From Bremia lactucae (taxonomy: Eukaryota > Oomycota > Peronosporomycetes > Peronosporales > Peronosporaceae), in NCBI RefSeq assembly GCF_004359215.1, contig NC_090615.1:5480550-5508262 (forward strand): a DNA stretch of 27,713 nt, in the 5' to 3' direction. The position numbers and the translations under genes are program-made. Below, piece after piece: positions 18,343-27,645 of this stretch. Numbering within the stretch: the stretch's first letter is position 1; every line of letters begins with the position of its first letter. The notes below the pieces were generated by a model. The model was not told the DNA's origin and ran no database searches. It was given only the letters and a program-made list of their open reading frames with translations.

Positions 18343-18477
18343 CCAACAGTCGCTATAGTGACTGATGTAGGGTGACATGAAATACCATTATGTCTTTTCC
18401 TGTAATTTTGCATAATTGGTTTTTGCTAAAATTTCCAATTTCATCGCATCATTGATTTTGAACAGAAATGAATTCGT

Positions 18478-20279
18478 TTGCGCATGGTTACTAACAAGTC
18501 TGTGCGGGTAGCCCGTAAGGTCTCAAACCCGACAGCTGTACGGATCAGTGCAGATGCTGGTAATGCAAATGTTTCAGTGGACGCATTAGCGTCTAATGTG
18601 AGGAATTCGGCACCTCCTACTCCCATTGGAGGTGACTGGAATATGTTATCTGCTACTGCCATTGTAGGTGACTGGTCCAAGTCACCATCATCGCCCGACT
18701 CAGCGGCTACTGTATAGGATGCAAGATCATTCGGGGCCGATTTCGTTAATCCTTCGGGTTCTAACGTGATAAACAAGAGGTGAGAAACGATGTTGTTCGA
18801 CCGTCGGAACCCTTTGGTGGGGAGTCATCTGCCGATGACTCTTTGAGCGACGACCACTCTTGTGACGTTAGTATGCACTAAGTAATCGTGAACGATAGAA
18901 TGCTGCTAGTGGTGCTAGTTTGCATCACCAGGAAAGAAGTGGTTCTAAGGATCGCTTCGAGAGCCATGCTAGCGTTAACATGAGTCAACAGGAGAGGAAT
19001 CGCAATACGTTGCGACTCGCTTCCGGAAAGAAGCCTTGGTTGCTCTTAGGGTAACCTAGCCCGTTGATTTGGCATGGCCAACGACCGATACAGTATTCCG
19101 TTATTCGACTCATCGAGGCTTCACAAGCCTTGTGATAATGAAACAAAATTTTTCAAAGATGCCTTTTTTCGGCATCAATGGTACACTTGTAAGCGATCAA
19201 AGAATGTGAAACCTATGTTTCAAGCTTTGAAGGCATTTGTCCAGAATGTACAAAGCATAGACCGCGAGGCCTGAGTTGACGAATTGCATAATTTCCGTGA
19301 ATGGTTCGAAAGACAAACCGTGGTAGGTGCACGCTATAAGTTGCCCCATTTGTCTAGAGAGGCAACGATACCTTGCTTCTCGTGGGGGATCTCATGCCCA
19401 TGCTTTTGAAGGGTGTAGGTCATGCCCCTAAGAAAGCATATTCCCTTACCTATCTTAATTGGAAAACGCTCATCTCTTACAAGATATGTCAAGGGATCAA
19501 GAACCTCGAATCCTTTAACGAGCGTGGGAAGCGCTCGTTCTCGGATGGAGCCTCTGTCGAGGAAGATGGGTCTCATCGTACTGTCGTACGAGGCCCGGAA
19601 CGTCCATCATCAGAAGGGACAGAACCTCCCAACTATCATGCGAGAATGCTTACCCTCGCTAACAAACGAGATAACTCGATCGGTCCCGTTTTATCTCACG
19701 GTGGTTCGAGAGGCGATCGACAAGAAACCGCTTCTCGCCACTCGAAATCCGTCAATAAATGTGGAAAGGGAGAAAAAATCGGTTTAGCCTCATTTGACGA
19801 GCCCGAAATAACATTGTAATTTGAAGGACGTCCTCCACTATTTGACGAAGGACATTAATCACGAGGTATCGCGTCGCCGCGAGTTAGCAATGACGGTTGA
19901 TAATGTTTCACGTGACCAGTTGAAAATTTGTGCGCGAGCTGCCACTGATCAACTGGCAAAGGAAAGGACCATCAGCGCGAAGCTTCTTCCAATTCGGACT
20001 CACCCCAAAAATCTAATGCGTCTACCAAAGCCTGATGGTCCCGAGCTCAAGAGTGATAATCTCGGGACAGAGTCTGGCTTTCATGAACCAGACGATCCAC
20101 TCTTTCCTCCAAGGAAAATATCTTTTGACGCTCGTTTTGGAGGGACTAATGCTTCCTCAGGAGCGGAGACGCCCAACCTGAAACGTAGGATGCGTGTGCA
20201 TCTTACGAGGCAGCTCGATCTTGTATGCATTGCCTTGGCTGTTCAATACTTGAAACGGGCCGATAAACTTGAGCACTAA
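18478..20279 (+). pseudogene. Opposite-strand ORF (aORF), family A
   Basis: Plus-strand frames face gag-pol. 18478-18717 is Ser/Pro/Ala-rich with VGDWSKSP repeats. 19074-19410 holds FFRHQWYTCKRSK, FREWFERQ, GARYKLPHLSREATIPCFSW and a CPCF cluster, homologous to family B at 13083-13420. 19422-19787 and 19821-20279 continue in the same phase, the last starting with a helical, charged stretch (VLHYLTKDINHEVSRRRELA). The region between 18720 and 19070 is decayed. From about 19540 onward the frame overlaps the chromodomain and integrase C-terminus on the other strand, so those parts may be shadows. No known domain recognised. Confidence 0.55.
19545..19765 (-). pseudogene. pol: pol chromodomain, family A
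   Basis: Leftward the frame reads GEKRFLVDRLSNHREIKRD, SSYLVC, a stop, then AFSHDSWEVLSLLMMDVPG and LVRQYDETH. It matches the family B chromodomain segment by segment. Two stops replace the WRGY positions. Confidence 0.85.
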
Positions 20280-20290
20280 CTTATTACTGC
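20160..20290 (-). pseudogene. pol: pol integrase C-terminal domain, family A
   Basis: Reads LKFIGPFQVLNSQGNAYKIE and LPRKMHTHPTFQVGRLRS, equivalent to 14136-14402. The region to its right (20290-20760) is low-complexity, probably the acidic spacer between integrase core and C-terminus. Confidence 0.85.
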
Positions 20291-20759
20291 CTACATTCGT
20301 CACTACGTTTCTTTATAAGTCAGCCGTAGAAAGTAGGACTAGGTAGATAACATAAAAAATATTTGCTCTTCCATTTTTTCAAATGTCCGTTTCTGTCGAC
20401 TTACCGCATCAGCGATGGAATCCTATACGAAGCGGACCACTGCTTCTCTAGCCAGAAGAAAATCGCGTGCTGACTCTTTTTGATTTTCGTTAACGCTGCG
20501 ACCGGTTCGCACTACGGAGATGTCAATCTCCTCATTAGTGAGAGCATTATTATTTTCACTGATGTTATTGTTTTTGATGCTGCGTCTATCAGTATCATTG
20601 TTGTCAAGGTCAGCAATAGCTTTACCGCTATTACTAATTTGGCCTCTTCAATGCTGTTCGAATTAATATTGGTAAGCTTCGCGTTGACCTTAGGGCCAAT
20701 GTGTGATGAACAAAAACTCGAAAGTTCTTTGCTCGAGCGAGTCACCCATCCCCCTTGAA

Positions 20760-20875
20760 AAAGAGTCAGTTTCAAACAAGGTGGGTATACGTGGATGGCA
20801 TAAGCATCTCACGGAAAACGGTATATGCTTTGTAGATGCATGCACTGATTGTTGATGGCAGATTATATTATCGGC
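20760..20875 (-). pseudogene. pol: pol integrase core remnant, family A
   Basis: Matches 14645-14745 of family B (GTGGATGGC-TAAGC block and the CATGCACTGATTGTTGATGGC stretch in near-identical order). It joins the RT fragment at about 20875, where the RT homology ends with LLGCVVGKHEL. RNase H and the integrase N-terminus are deleted at this point. Confidence 0.6.
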
Positions 20876-20879
20876 AACA

Positions 20880-21330
20880 ACTCGTGTTTACCCACGACGC
20901 ACCCAAGAAGTGGTGTTTCGCTTGCATCATATACACTTCTTGAGATTTCCATTTAACTTATGCGTAAGCATAAGTGTAAGTCCTTGCGGACGTAAGTACG
21001 ATGCACTTCAATTTCAACTTTCCGTTCATGGCTCGTCTATGAACGAAGATGCCATCAAAATAACTCAATCTGAAATCCCGCACCGATCTCAGCAGTTTGG
21101 TTACACATCTGCTGAATGTTGCAAGGGCATTATTAGGCCTTTGTGGCAAAATCAGCCATTCCAATAGCATTCCGCTTGGTGCTTTCTGCTGTGAACGGGA
21201 TATCCTGTTCACGCATAAGAATCTGATAAATCAAACCGTCAGGTCCAGAGGCTAAAAAATAAAAAATAGCACTTTTTGACAAACCGTCAATGATTAGGTC
21301 ATTTCCGTTTAAGCCGGGATATTGCATCAG
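20880..21330 (-). pseudogene. pol: pol reverse transcriptase fragment with altered active site, family A
   Basis: The minus strand reads GLIYQILMREQDIPFTA, then PSGMLLEWLILPQRPNNALA, then CVTKLLRSVRDFRLSYFDGI and, after a break, SETPLLGCVVGKHEL. These are RT palm blocks in correct order. The catalytic motif YxDD is YFDG (codon GGC at about 21044-21046), losing the second catalytic Asp. GLSNAP is RPNNAL. This copy cannot encode an active RT. Confidence 0.85.
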
Positions 21331-21879
21331 TCAACTTATTGAACGCATGTACAATCGCCACTTTTCGCACACAGAAAACCGGAGGGCTATGTGGAGAGGT
21401 TGACTGTCCTCTCCTAAGCGATTGGCAAAGGACTTGTTGATCGCTCATACTCGTTCACGAGGCAATGGCCATTGCTTCATGATACAGCATTTCGAACCTG
21501 GAAATCAGGTCGATTTCATGCCGAGTGTATTTATCCTTTCTACGGTCGACTTTCCAGTCGATTTAGAATTTATGTACGGTCTCTAATAAACAGGCGTTTG
21601 AGTCCCTGTTAGATGTTGCTTCTGTATAGCAAAGAGCCTTGTTCCGATCCACTTAGATTCTCCGAGTGGTCGAGCTTCACACTGCCTGTGCTTGTGCGCT
21701 GCCGTCAAGTGCTAACTCCACAGTGTGATGGGTTGTCACACTGAATACTTGTTTGCAGTCGTGCAAACAATCAAGTGAGGCTATCACACGCATTCGTAGG
21801 ACATCTAAACGCTTGTGGACCATTTGAGACATTCATAAGATGACTCTCTGATGAACGAAAGACAGACATCGTCACGGCT

Positions 21880-22075
21880 TGATGCTGCCAATTATACATG
21901 GCTCGTACTTTCTAAGCCATAGTACTCCAAGGATGACATCAAATTTGTTGAATTTAGTACGATGAAATCATCATCGTATTAAATACCCTTTAACGTGTAT
22001 TGGGTGCCAACTACTCTATTCTTTACTGTTACAGATGCATCTGTTGCTAACTGTCATCCTCGTTAGAGGGATATC
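21880..22075 (-). pseudogene. pol: pol protease remnant, family A
   Basis: Collinear with the protease part of family B (15290-15480): GTACTTTCTAAGCCAT, GATGACATCAAATTTGT, ATGAAATCATCATC and TTTACTGTTACAGATGC occur in the same order. Frames are broken. The sequence between here and 21480 is the post-protease linker. Confidence 0.55.
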
Positions 22076-22450
22076 ACGCTCAATATCAGGGTTGATATCA
22101 GCAAGCAGATCGGCTATTTCTCCTGAGTCTGCGATATTCTAGCGATTGGTCCAATTATAAAAATATTCGACGCTCCACAATCCACTGGATAATTAAGTGG
22201 CAACTTATTTGACACTTTTGTTTTCAGGGTGATGAGTTTAAACTTATCCCCTGGAGCAGTTACACACAAGTTTGTGGGTGAGGAGCAACTTTCGTCAAAA
22301 GGCCTGCAAATTCTTTCGACGTTGCTGAATCAGTAGGACGCTCCGCACCTACTAACCCCGATCGTCTTTTGACGATCTACCTCGCCGTTGCGATTTCGCA
22401 ACAGTGTCGGATCCGCGTTCTCTGCTGTTCCTAGCGGGAGGTCGATCGTT

Positions 22451-22765
22451 TCACTTAATGTTTAGAAGCACTGGCCGTGAGGCACAACACTCATAGGCAT
22501 AGTTGCCCGTCTTTTGACAATGATTGCACTTTTGCAATCGTTGTGACTTGAAGAGCGAGGGCTTCTCGCTCTCAACATACAAGAGGTCCAAGGGTTCTGG
22601 GCCTCCGTTTTCTTGTCGTCGGAGGACGATAAGCTCCAGAGTGGACAAAGCCATTAAGACTGAAGTTCTCCTTTCCGCTACAGATATCGCTTGGTCTTGC
22701 GTCTCTAGTTCAAGACGGGATAGGTGAGTAGTGACAGGACCGTCTGCAAGACTATAATATAACAC
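22451..22765 (-). pseudogene. gag: gag zinc-knuckle region, family A
   Basis: Reads SQRLQKCNHCQKTGNYAYEC. The spacing fits CX2CX4HX4C, but the His is Asn, so the metal site is incomplete. Upstream the chain is acidic and polar (ENGGPEPLDLLYVESEKPS). Confidence 0.8.
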
Positions 22766-22805
22766 AGATGCCTGTGTTTGTTCATCAATCTGATGAGCTA
22801 TGAAA

Positions 22806-23129
22806 CTATCGACCAGGTATGTTGGGCTTCAAATCCAGGAGCTCGGCTCGAGCCCTGAATTTGGCACGTGGCGGCTCAAGTGTTTGCCTTAGACTGGTCT
22901 TAAATACCCCATTCTGTCCAGCTAAGTAGGTCATGCCAAATTTCAGTTTTGTCGCATCATTACTGATACGGCGAGCGTCAATGGTGTCGTCAGATTCGAC
23001 AAACCATCTTAAAAGGGAGTCGCCTTCATCTGCCTTAAAATTTGAGATTTCGATCTTTAAGCTTTCGGGTCGACGCAAAAGCGCCGGTCCATCAGCAGCA
23101 TGTAAATGCTGCTGTCTCAACAGTTCCAA
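22806..23129 (-). pseudogene. gag: gag capsid (retrotransposon gag) domain, family A
   Basis: Reads LRRPESLKIEISNFKADEGD then SLLRWFVESDDTIDARRISN and KLKFGMTYLAGQ, the conserved start of oomycete Gypsy gag capsid domains. An N-terminal Gln/His-rich stretch precedes it, encoded by a perfect hairpin with 9-bp arms at 23093-23114. Confidence 0.85.
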
Positions 23130-23458
23130 TTGTCGAGCACCCTATCCTCTCAACACCTCCGTGTGTCGAGAGCCTTGCGGGTGAAGCAAGTCTACTTTCT
23201 CTCGGTCCCGTCGAGTTCATGTCGTATGACTTTGTCTATGGCCGCAGGCTGTTCATTCCTGTCCAGCATGACACCAACGGCTGGTCTGTCTACGACCGAG
23301 CTCATTCGTTCGATTGCTCTCCATATGAGGTCACTCAAATGAGTAAACCTTTACGCGCTGCGTAATAGCCTTCTTGAGGGGCTTCAAAGCTCTCTCCTTC
23401 TTCATCTAACATGTCCTTGTCGGATGGAACGTGCGTGGGCCGTTGAACGGAGTAAGAA

Positions 23459-23467
23459 GTGCTACCA
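23459..23467 (-). other. Primer-binding site, family A
   Basis: The minus strand reads TGGTAGCACTTCTTAC a few bases inside the 5' LTR. TGG at the start pairs with the CCA end of a tRNA. Family C has TGGTAGCACTTGAAATCC at 27592, so both use a tRNA ending in AAGUGCUACCA, plausibly a methionine tRNA by analogy. Confidence 0.75.
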
Positions 23468-23469
23468 GG

Positions 23470-24037
23470 CTTAACGGGCACCTTTTACTAGTACTGATAA
23501 GTACTACTTAACCTTACACTGATTACAGTGTAGCTTAGGTGCCTCGAAACTTCACTACAGAGCAAGGTCGTCGCCGTTCACATCTGCCATGAATTCGTCA
23601 GAATCTACCGAGGAGATAGTAGATCTCCCGGAGATGTTTATATGAAGCTAAAAGACCTTAGCTTTAAGGGTCTAGACTAAGGCTTAAGAATAGAGAAAAA
23701 TAATGCTGTGTTAATATATTTAATTTCCTACGTAACGATCTTTAACTACTACTGAACTTATTATATTAATAACTAACTGAGTATGGCGCCTCCTTGCGCA
23801 CCGCACAATCGTGTCTTATAACGATCGGCGGGGTTGATTTGGACTTACGTCAACCAATCAATAGAGCTAATATCTTATTGCATCCATATTACCAAATTTG
23901 GTAGTATTGGGACTATTTAAGTCAAAATTATCAAAATTAGTAATTTCTTACTGCTGTATTTATTTCCTCTCGTACGAAATAATATTTATTATTCCTCTTA
24001 TAGATAATATTACTATGTAACGGAACACACCGTTTCA
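23470..24037 (-). repeat. 5' LTR, family A
   Basis: Matches 17818-18331 throughout, including ACCAAATTTGGT (23891-23902) and AACTAACTGAGTATGGCGCC. The left end is decayed (TTAACGGGCACC) and the right end is CACCGTTTCA. About 55 bp of extra sequence lies near 23565-23625. Confidence 0.9.
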
Positions 24038-24042
24038 GGCTT
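24038..24042. repeat. Target site duplication GGCTT (right)
   Basis: Second copy of the 5-bp duplication found at 17813-17817, directly after the LTR end. Confidence 0.85.
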
Positions 24043-25785
24043 CAACTTTTTCTTTTTGTCACTTTGTAAAAAGACAGATGGAAATTCTTGGGATTGAAAG
24101 TGTATTGAGGAATTATTTATTGTATTCTCGAGGACATCTTTTTGCCATCTTGCAAATGCGCAGCCGCAGCTGATGGTAGAAAGCGGTCGTGGCATATAGT
24201 TGCTATCGAATGGGATAAACGAAGTTGTCGCTTCCGTCAGGAAATTGGCCACTTCGAGGCTATAAAACACCGAATGTCATGAAATTGAGCTACAATAACG
24301 CACAACTTCGACAAAGTGTTTTTAAACAGCTCGACGGGCTGTCGTTTAATGTTCTTGTCTCTATGGAAAAGCTGTCGAAGAAATTATATTGCAATATGTC
24401 ACAGCTCCCACAACACGTCGATTTCATGCGGATGTTCCGTCGAGTGCGACAAAGTTGCTAAGATCCGTATTTAGATGGGAATTTGTAAATACTGTAAGAG
24501 ATTTCATGCCTTAAAGAAATTGGCTTCTTAAACAATTTATTGTGACACGTGGTTATGGCCCCCTTTAGGTATAAAAACTATTAATGCGGCTCTGCGATTG
24601 AGCAGTTTCTCCTTGTCTTTTTTATCATGAGCTGTGCTCAGAGCATAGGGCCGGATGGCGCCGCTAGGAGATGTGGGACATCAGCAGCGAATTATCATGA
24701 AAGCGTCCGAGGGAAACAGCGGGTGCTTGGATGCGTCTGTTTGCACACCCTGATGAAGTCCATACAGTACACGCAACTCTAATCTGGAACATTCTCTGTC
24801 GTTATCCACACATTTAAAGCCGTAATTCGGATTTTTTTCTCTAGATAAGCTGCTTCGCTGTAGCTGATGGGATCACTGCATTGATCAGTAAGCTTTCACT
24901 CGTGCGTTAGCGCCGAGTTTAGTACAAAATAACACTTACGGCGATCTCGAACATCTGACGAATGTCAAAAGCAAATGCAAACGACCAAAGCATAATCAAG
25001 CATATGTTCTCGCGGAAATTTGAATGTGATAGCACGCAAGGACCGGCCGAGCAAATATTATCATGCGATGTATATTAAATATGCTTCCATGTAAGTATTA
25101 CGTCGTTGCGATTTTCGTCTTTGCGCTTTTGCCGTAGAGTCAGTCACTGATAGGCATCGTCGATGTGCAACAATTGGCAACGAACGGAAAATGAAAAGTG
25201 TGCAACGATTTGGCACTGCATCATTGGTGTCAACCGCTCTGCCACAGCGTAGGATAAAAGTTGACTAGCCTTTTATGCAAAACAACAAGGCTATCCTTCA
25301 GTTGAACATTAAAATCGACGCTTCCTTAAACTGATCCCACAGATGCACCGAAAACAGTGCGGAGTTCGATTGAGCCATTTTCGCCTTTGACAATACTACA
25401 TAAGATCTCACTCTAAAAAACAAGAGGCTTAAGTACCGAGCAATGTATTAGAGCTCGGGCTGACGCATTCTTCATGGTATGCTACGTGACAGTACGCGAC
25501 TTGCACGGAAATTGACAAAAAGGCCGCACCATTCATAAACAAATCAGTTCATTAAAATTACAATCGGACTTGAGTTGTTTTTTGCTCATAATCTAAAGAT
25601 AGCTATAAGGATTGCCCATCCATCTACGTTTCTTTTTTCTTTGCCGGTTGCCCCACTTTAGCAATTAGCCTCATCCTCTTATGTTGTTGATCGCAAATGA
25701 CAATGAAAGGTAAATTTTGCTTGATTGCCCGACTTCATTATACTTTTTGCATCCTCAAACAATTCGGCTCCTTCAATCAGTAGCA
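24043..25785. other. Intergenic or decayed host sequence
   Basis: The first 430 bp hold short frames on both strands (minus 24270-24013, plus 24225-24461) with no recognised domain; they continue the DNA left of the family A insertion. From 24480 to 25720 I see no ORF, LTR match or dense hairpins. This stretch seems low-copy and is a useful contrast to the hairpin-rich elements. Confidence 0.35.
25735..25748 (+). promoter_or_regulatory. Initiator-like element upstream of secreted-protein ORF
   Basis: TCATTATACTTTTT resembles the oomycete initiator core (TCATTYYNCAWTTT) with two mismatches, about 40 bp before the ATG at 25786. A short A/T-rich match like this can arise by chance. Confidence 0.35.
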
Positions 25786-25983
25786 ATGCGCACAAGTTTC
25801 TTGATCTTCGTGGCTGGGGCAACGCTTTTAATCATGACCAAAGCTACGACCACAGCAGATCCGACGAAGAAGACCGCGGTCCCAGCAATTGAAAAACCTC
25901 GACACTTTAAATCAATTTCATACAACGAATTGAAGCATGGCCAAAGCAATCCTACGGTTGTTCGCCGTTATGTAGCAGCGTAG
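25786..25983 (+). CDS. Small secreted protein, 65 residues
   Basis: The start at 25786 is preferred over the in-frame ATG at 25717 because it gives a classic signal peptide: MRTS followed by FLIFVAGATLLIM and TKATTTA, with likely cleavage near residue 24. The mature part, about 41 residues, is basic and polar (TKKTAVPAIEKPRHFKSISY) and ends VVRRYVAA. It has no cysteines and no transmembrane segment. Its size and head resemble oomycete secreted effectors, but there is no RXLR or EER motif and no LFLAK motif, so an effector role is inference; it could also be the N-terminal stump of a longer gene, since stops follow at once. Confidence 0.5.
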   Translation: MRTSFLIFVAGATLLIMTKATTTADPTKKTAVPAIEKPRHFKSISYNELKHGQSNPTVVRRYVAA

Positions 25984-27056
25984 ACCATAATAAAGGAGAT
26001 TAAACGCGCCACGTCTTTTCAGCAGTGCTTCTGGTGTCCCTCGAAGCGAGTTTACGAAACTTCAATTAAACATTTAATTAATTCGAAAACAACACTTTTG
26101 TATTTTTCTCAGTTGGGTGTCCATCTCACTACGTATCAACATATGCATCTTCAGCTACCTCTCTAAGCATTCGCCAACTCAACTTTTGTGCAGATTTTCT
26201 GTGTGGGATGACTCGTTTGGTATAGCGAATTTACGAAAATTCATGCACCGAAAAGCGGGCTGACGTCTCTTTGTTGATGTGTGCTACGTGGCGTAGCTGT
26301 TGAGTTAAAGGCAAATACCGAGGTAATTTATTGATTGAGGCCCTTAGTTTTCATGCTAACTATGTTACATTTAAGCCTTTGACAAGAAATATTGTCGTGT
26401 CTACCTTTTTATCACATCTCGTTATTTAGGGAAATGCTGCCTTGTTTTCACACCCTTCCTGCGAATTCTTGTAATCACACCTTCCCGATTTTGCAAAATA
26501 TCAAAATGTTCCACTTTTTGGGATGTTTCACGTAAATGGCACTGCATTTGCAACATGCATCTAACGCAACCAGCTCTCTGCTTCCGAGAAGCGCACGCAA
26601 ATTTGGCACAAACTGAGGAATGGATTCTTGGACGGCAACGGCGACATTGAATTGATAAGTTGGCCAAAGAACGGGAGGTTGTGCGTATTACGAAAGTGTG
26701 GACCTAATTGATGAGCGTCACGCTCGAGGATGGCGCAATTGCAAAGTTTTACAAGGTATGCTTACGGGATCACTGCCGCATTGATTATTGTGTGCATTCG
26801 GGGACGCAACAGCGCCGGCTCGATACGGCCTTTATCCCATTGAACATGCCATTTCAAAGACTTGTTGTCACGAACGCTGGAAAACCGGAAATTAAAGACT
26901 AGAACGCATCTGTGCGCGTCACAATGTGCGAAAGGGTAGCAAATATTACGCGAAATAGCCGCGTGAGCACGCGTATATTCTTGAAGCATAGTGCTGAAGA
27001 CGATAATGACACCGCACTCTTATCCGAAATCATATCTAACGACCAAGAGGTTGTGG
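25984..27056. other. Intergenic region with one unrecognised coding-like stretch
   Basis: Between about 26505 and 26902 the plus strand has one frame interrupted by only two stops: FWDVSRKWHCICNMHLTQPA, then LCFREAHANLAQTEEWILG, then IDKLAKEREVVRITKVWT, then MSVTLEDGAIAKFYKVCLRD on to KPEIKD. It may be a decayed gene. I do not recognise it. The Cys-rich minus-strand frame at 26422-26667 overlaps it. The rest shows nothing I can support. Confidence 0.3.
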
Positions 27057-27589
27057 TGTAACGGGCTAAAGTTGCCCTAACGTTACACAGTCCCCGTTAG
27101 TACACTTGGTGTGCTTAAAGGGGATGATCAATTACTAAGAAATAGTAATTCTACCCAGCACTCGGATGTTGTGCAAATTTGTGACCAACCCTTGTGTATG
27201 TGATGCACATGGGTGCATTCACATTAGGAGGGATGACGCCCAGCGTCATCCGTTACGCGAGGTATCTAGAAAGATACGCTCGCAATACATATTAAGTGTT
27301 AACGATAGAGATGACATTTTAATTGGTAAAAATAGTTATTTGTATTTAATTCTATTAAATATAAATCAGTCTGAAAACTACTTCCTACTTGGTAAGTGCG
27401 CACGTGGAGACGGACTACCGCTCCCGTGACGACAGTTAACCAGAGTACTTAGTGTGTTGGGTGAGGTCGCTTGCGCGCCTACCACAACTACCTCACTGCA
27501 CGCAAGAGAAGCAGGTTAAACCGCTTCCTCGGTGTGCTAGGGTGTGTGTCTAAGTAGAGCGTGGCCGCATTACGACGTGCCCGCCTACA
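27057..27589 (+). repeat. 5' LTR, family C (second copy)
   Basis: 533 bp from TGTAACGGGC to GCCCGCCTACA. It aligns with 7526-8158 except that the left arm of the long inverted repeat is absent: after CAATTACTA it passes almost directly to ACCCAGCACTCGG. The small hairpin GATGACGC-CCA-GCGTCATC is kept. The first 31 bp form a terminal inverted repeat, TGTAACG...CGTTACA (27057-27063 and 27081-27087). Confidence 0.9.
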
Positions 27590-27591
27590 CT

Positions 27592-27609
27592 TGGTAGCAC
27601 TTGAAATCC
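27592..27609 (+). other. Primer-binding site, family C
   Basis: TGGTAGCACTTGAAATCC lies two bases inside the LTR end. The first 11 bases equal the family A site. It confirms that 27057-27589 is a 5' LTR. Confidence 0.8.
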
Positions 27610-27645
27610 TTCCCACGACCCGCATCTCTGCGTGTGTACGTGAGG

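Larger units (their letters stand above)
17818..24037 (-). mobile_element. Complete-length chromovirus insertion, family A (6.2 kb)
   Basis: Two LTRs in the same orientation (17818-18331 and 23470-24037), a primer-binding site at the right, a polypurine tract at the left and a matching 5-bp target duplication define one insertion event on the minus strand. From right to left it carries gag, protease, a partial RT, integrase pieces, a chromodomain and, on the plus strand next to the 3' LTR, the aORF. RNase H and the N-terminal part of integrase are missing and the frames contain many stops, so it is a fossil. The LTRs differ by substitutions and about 55 bp of extra sequence in the right copy. 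Confidence 0.92.

Noticed and set aside
20480..20775. Open frames on both strands
   Set aside because: Low-complexity spacer between integrase core and C-terminus; neither frame has an independent match, and the symmetry reflects composition.
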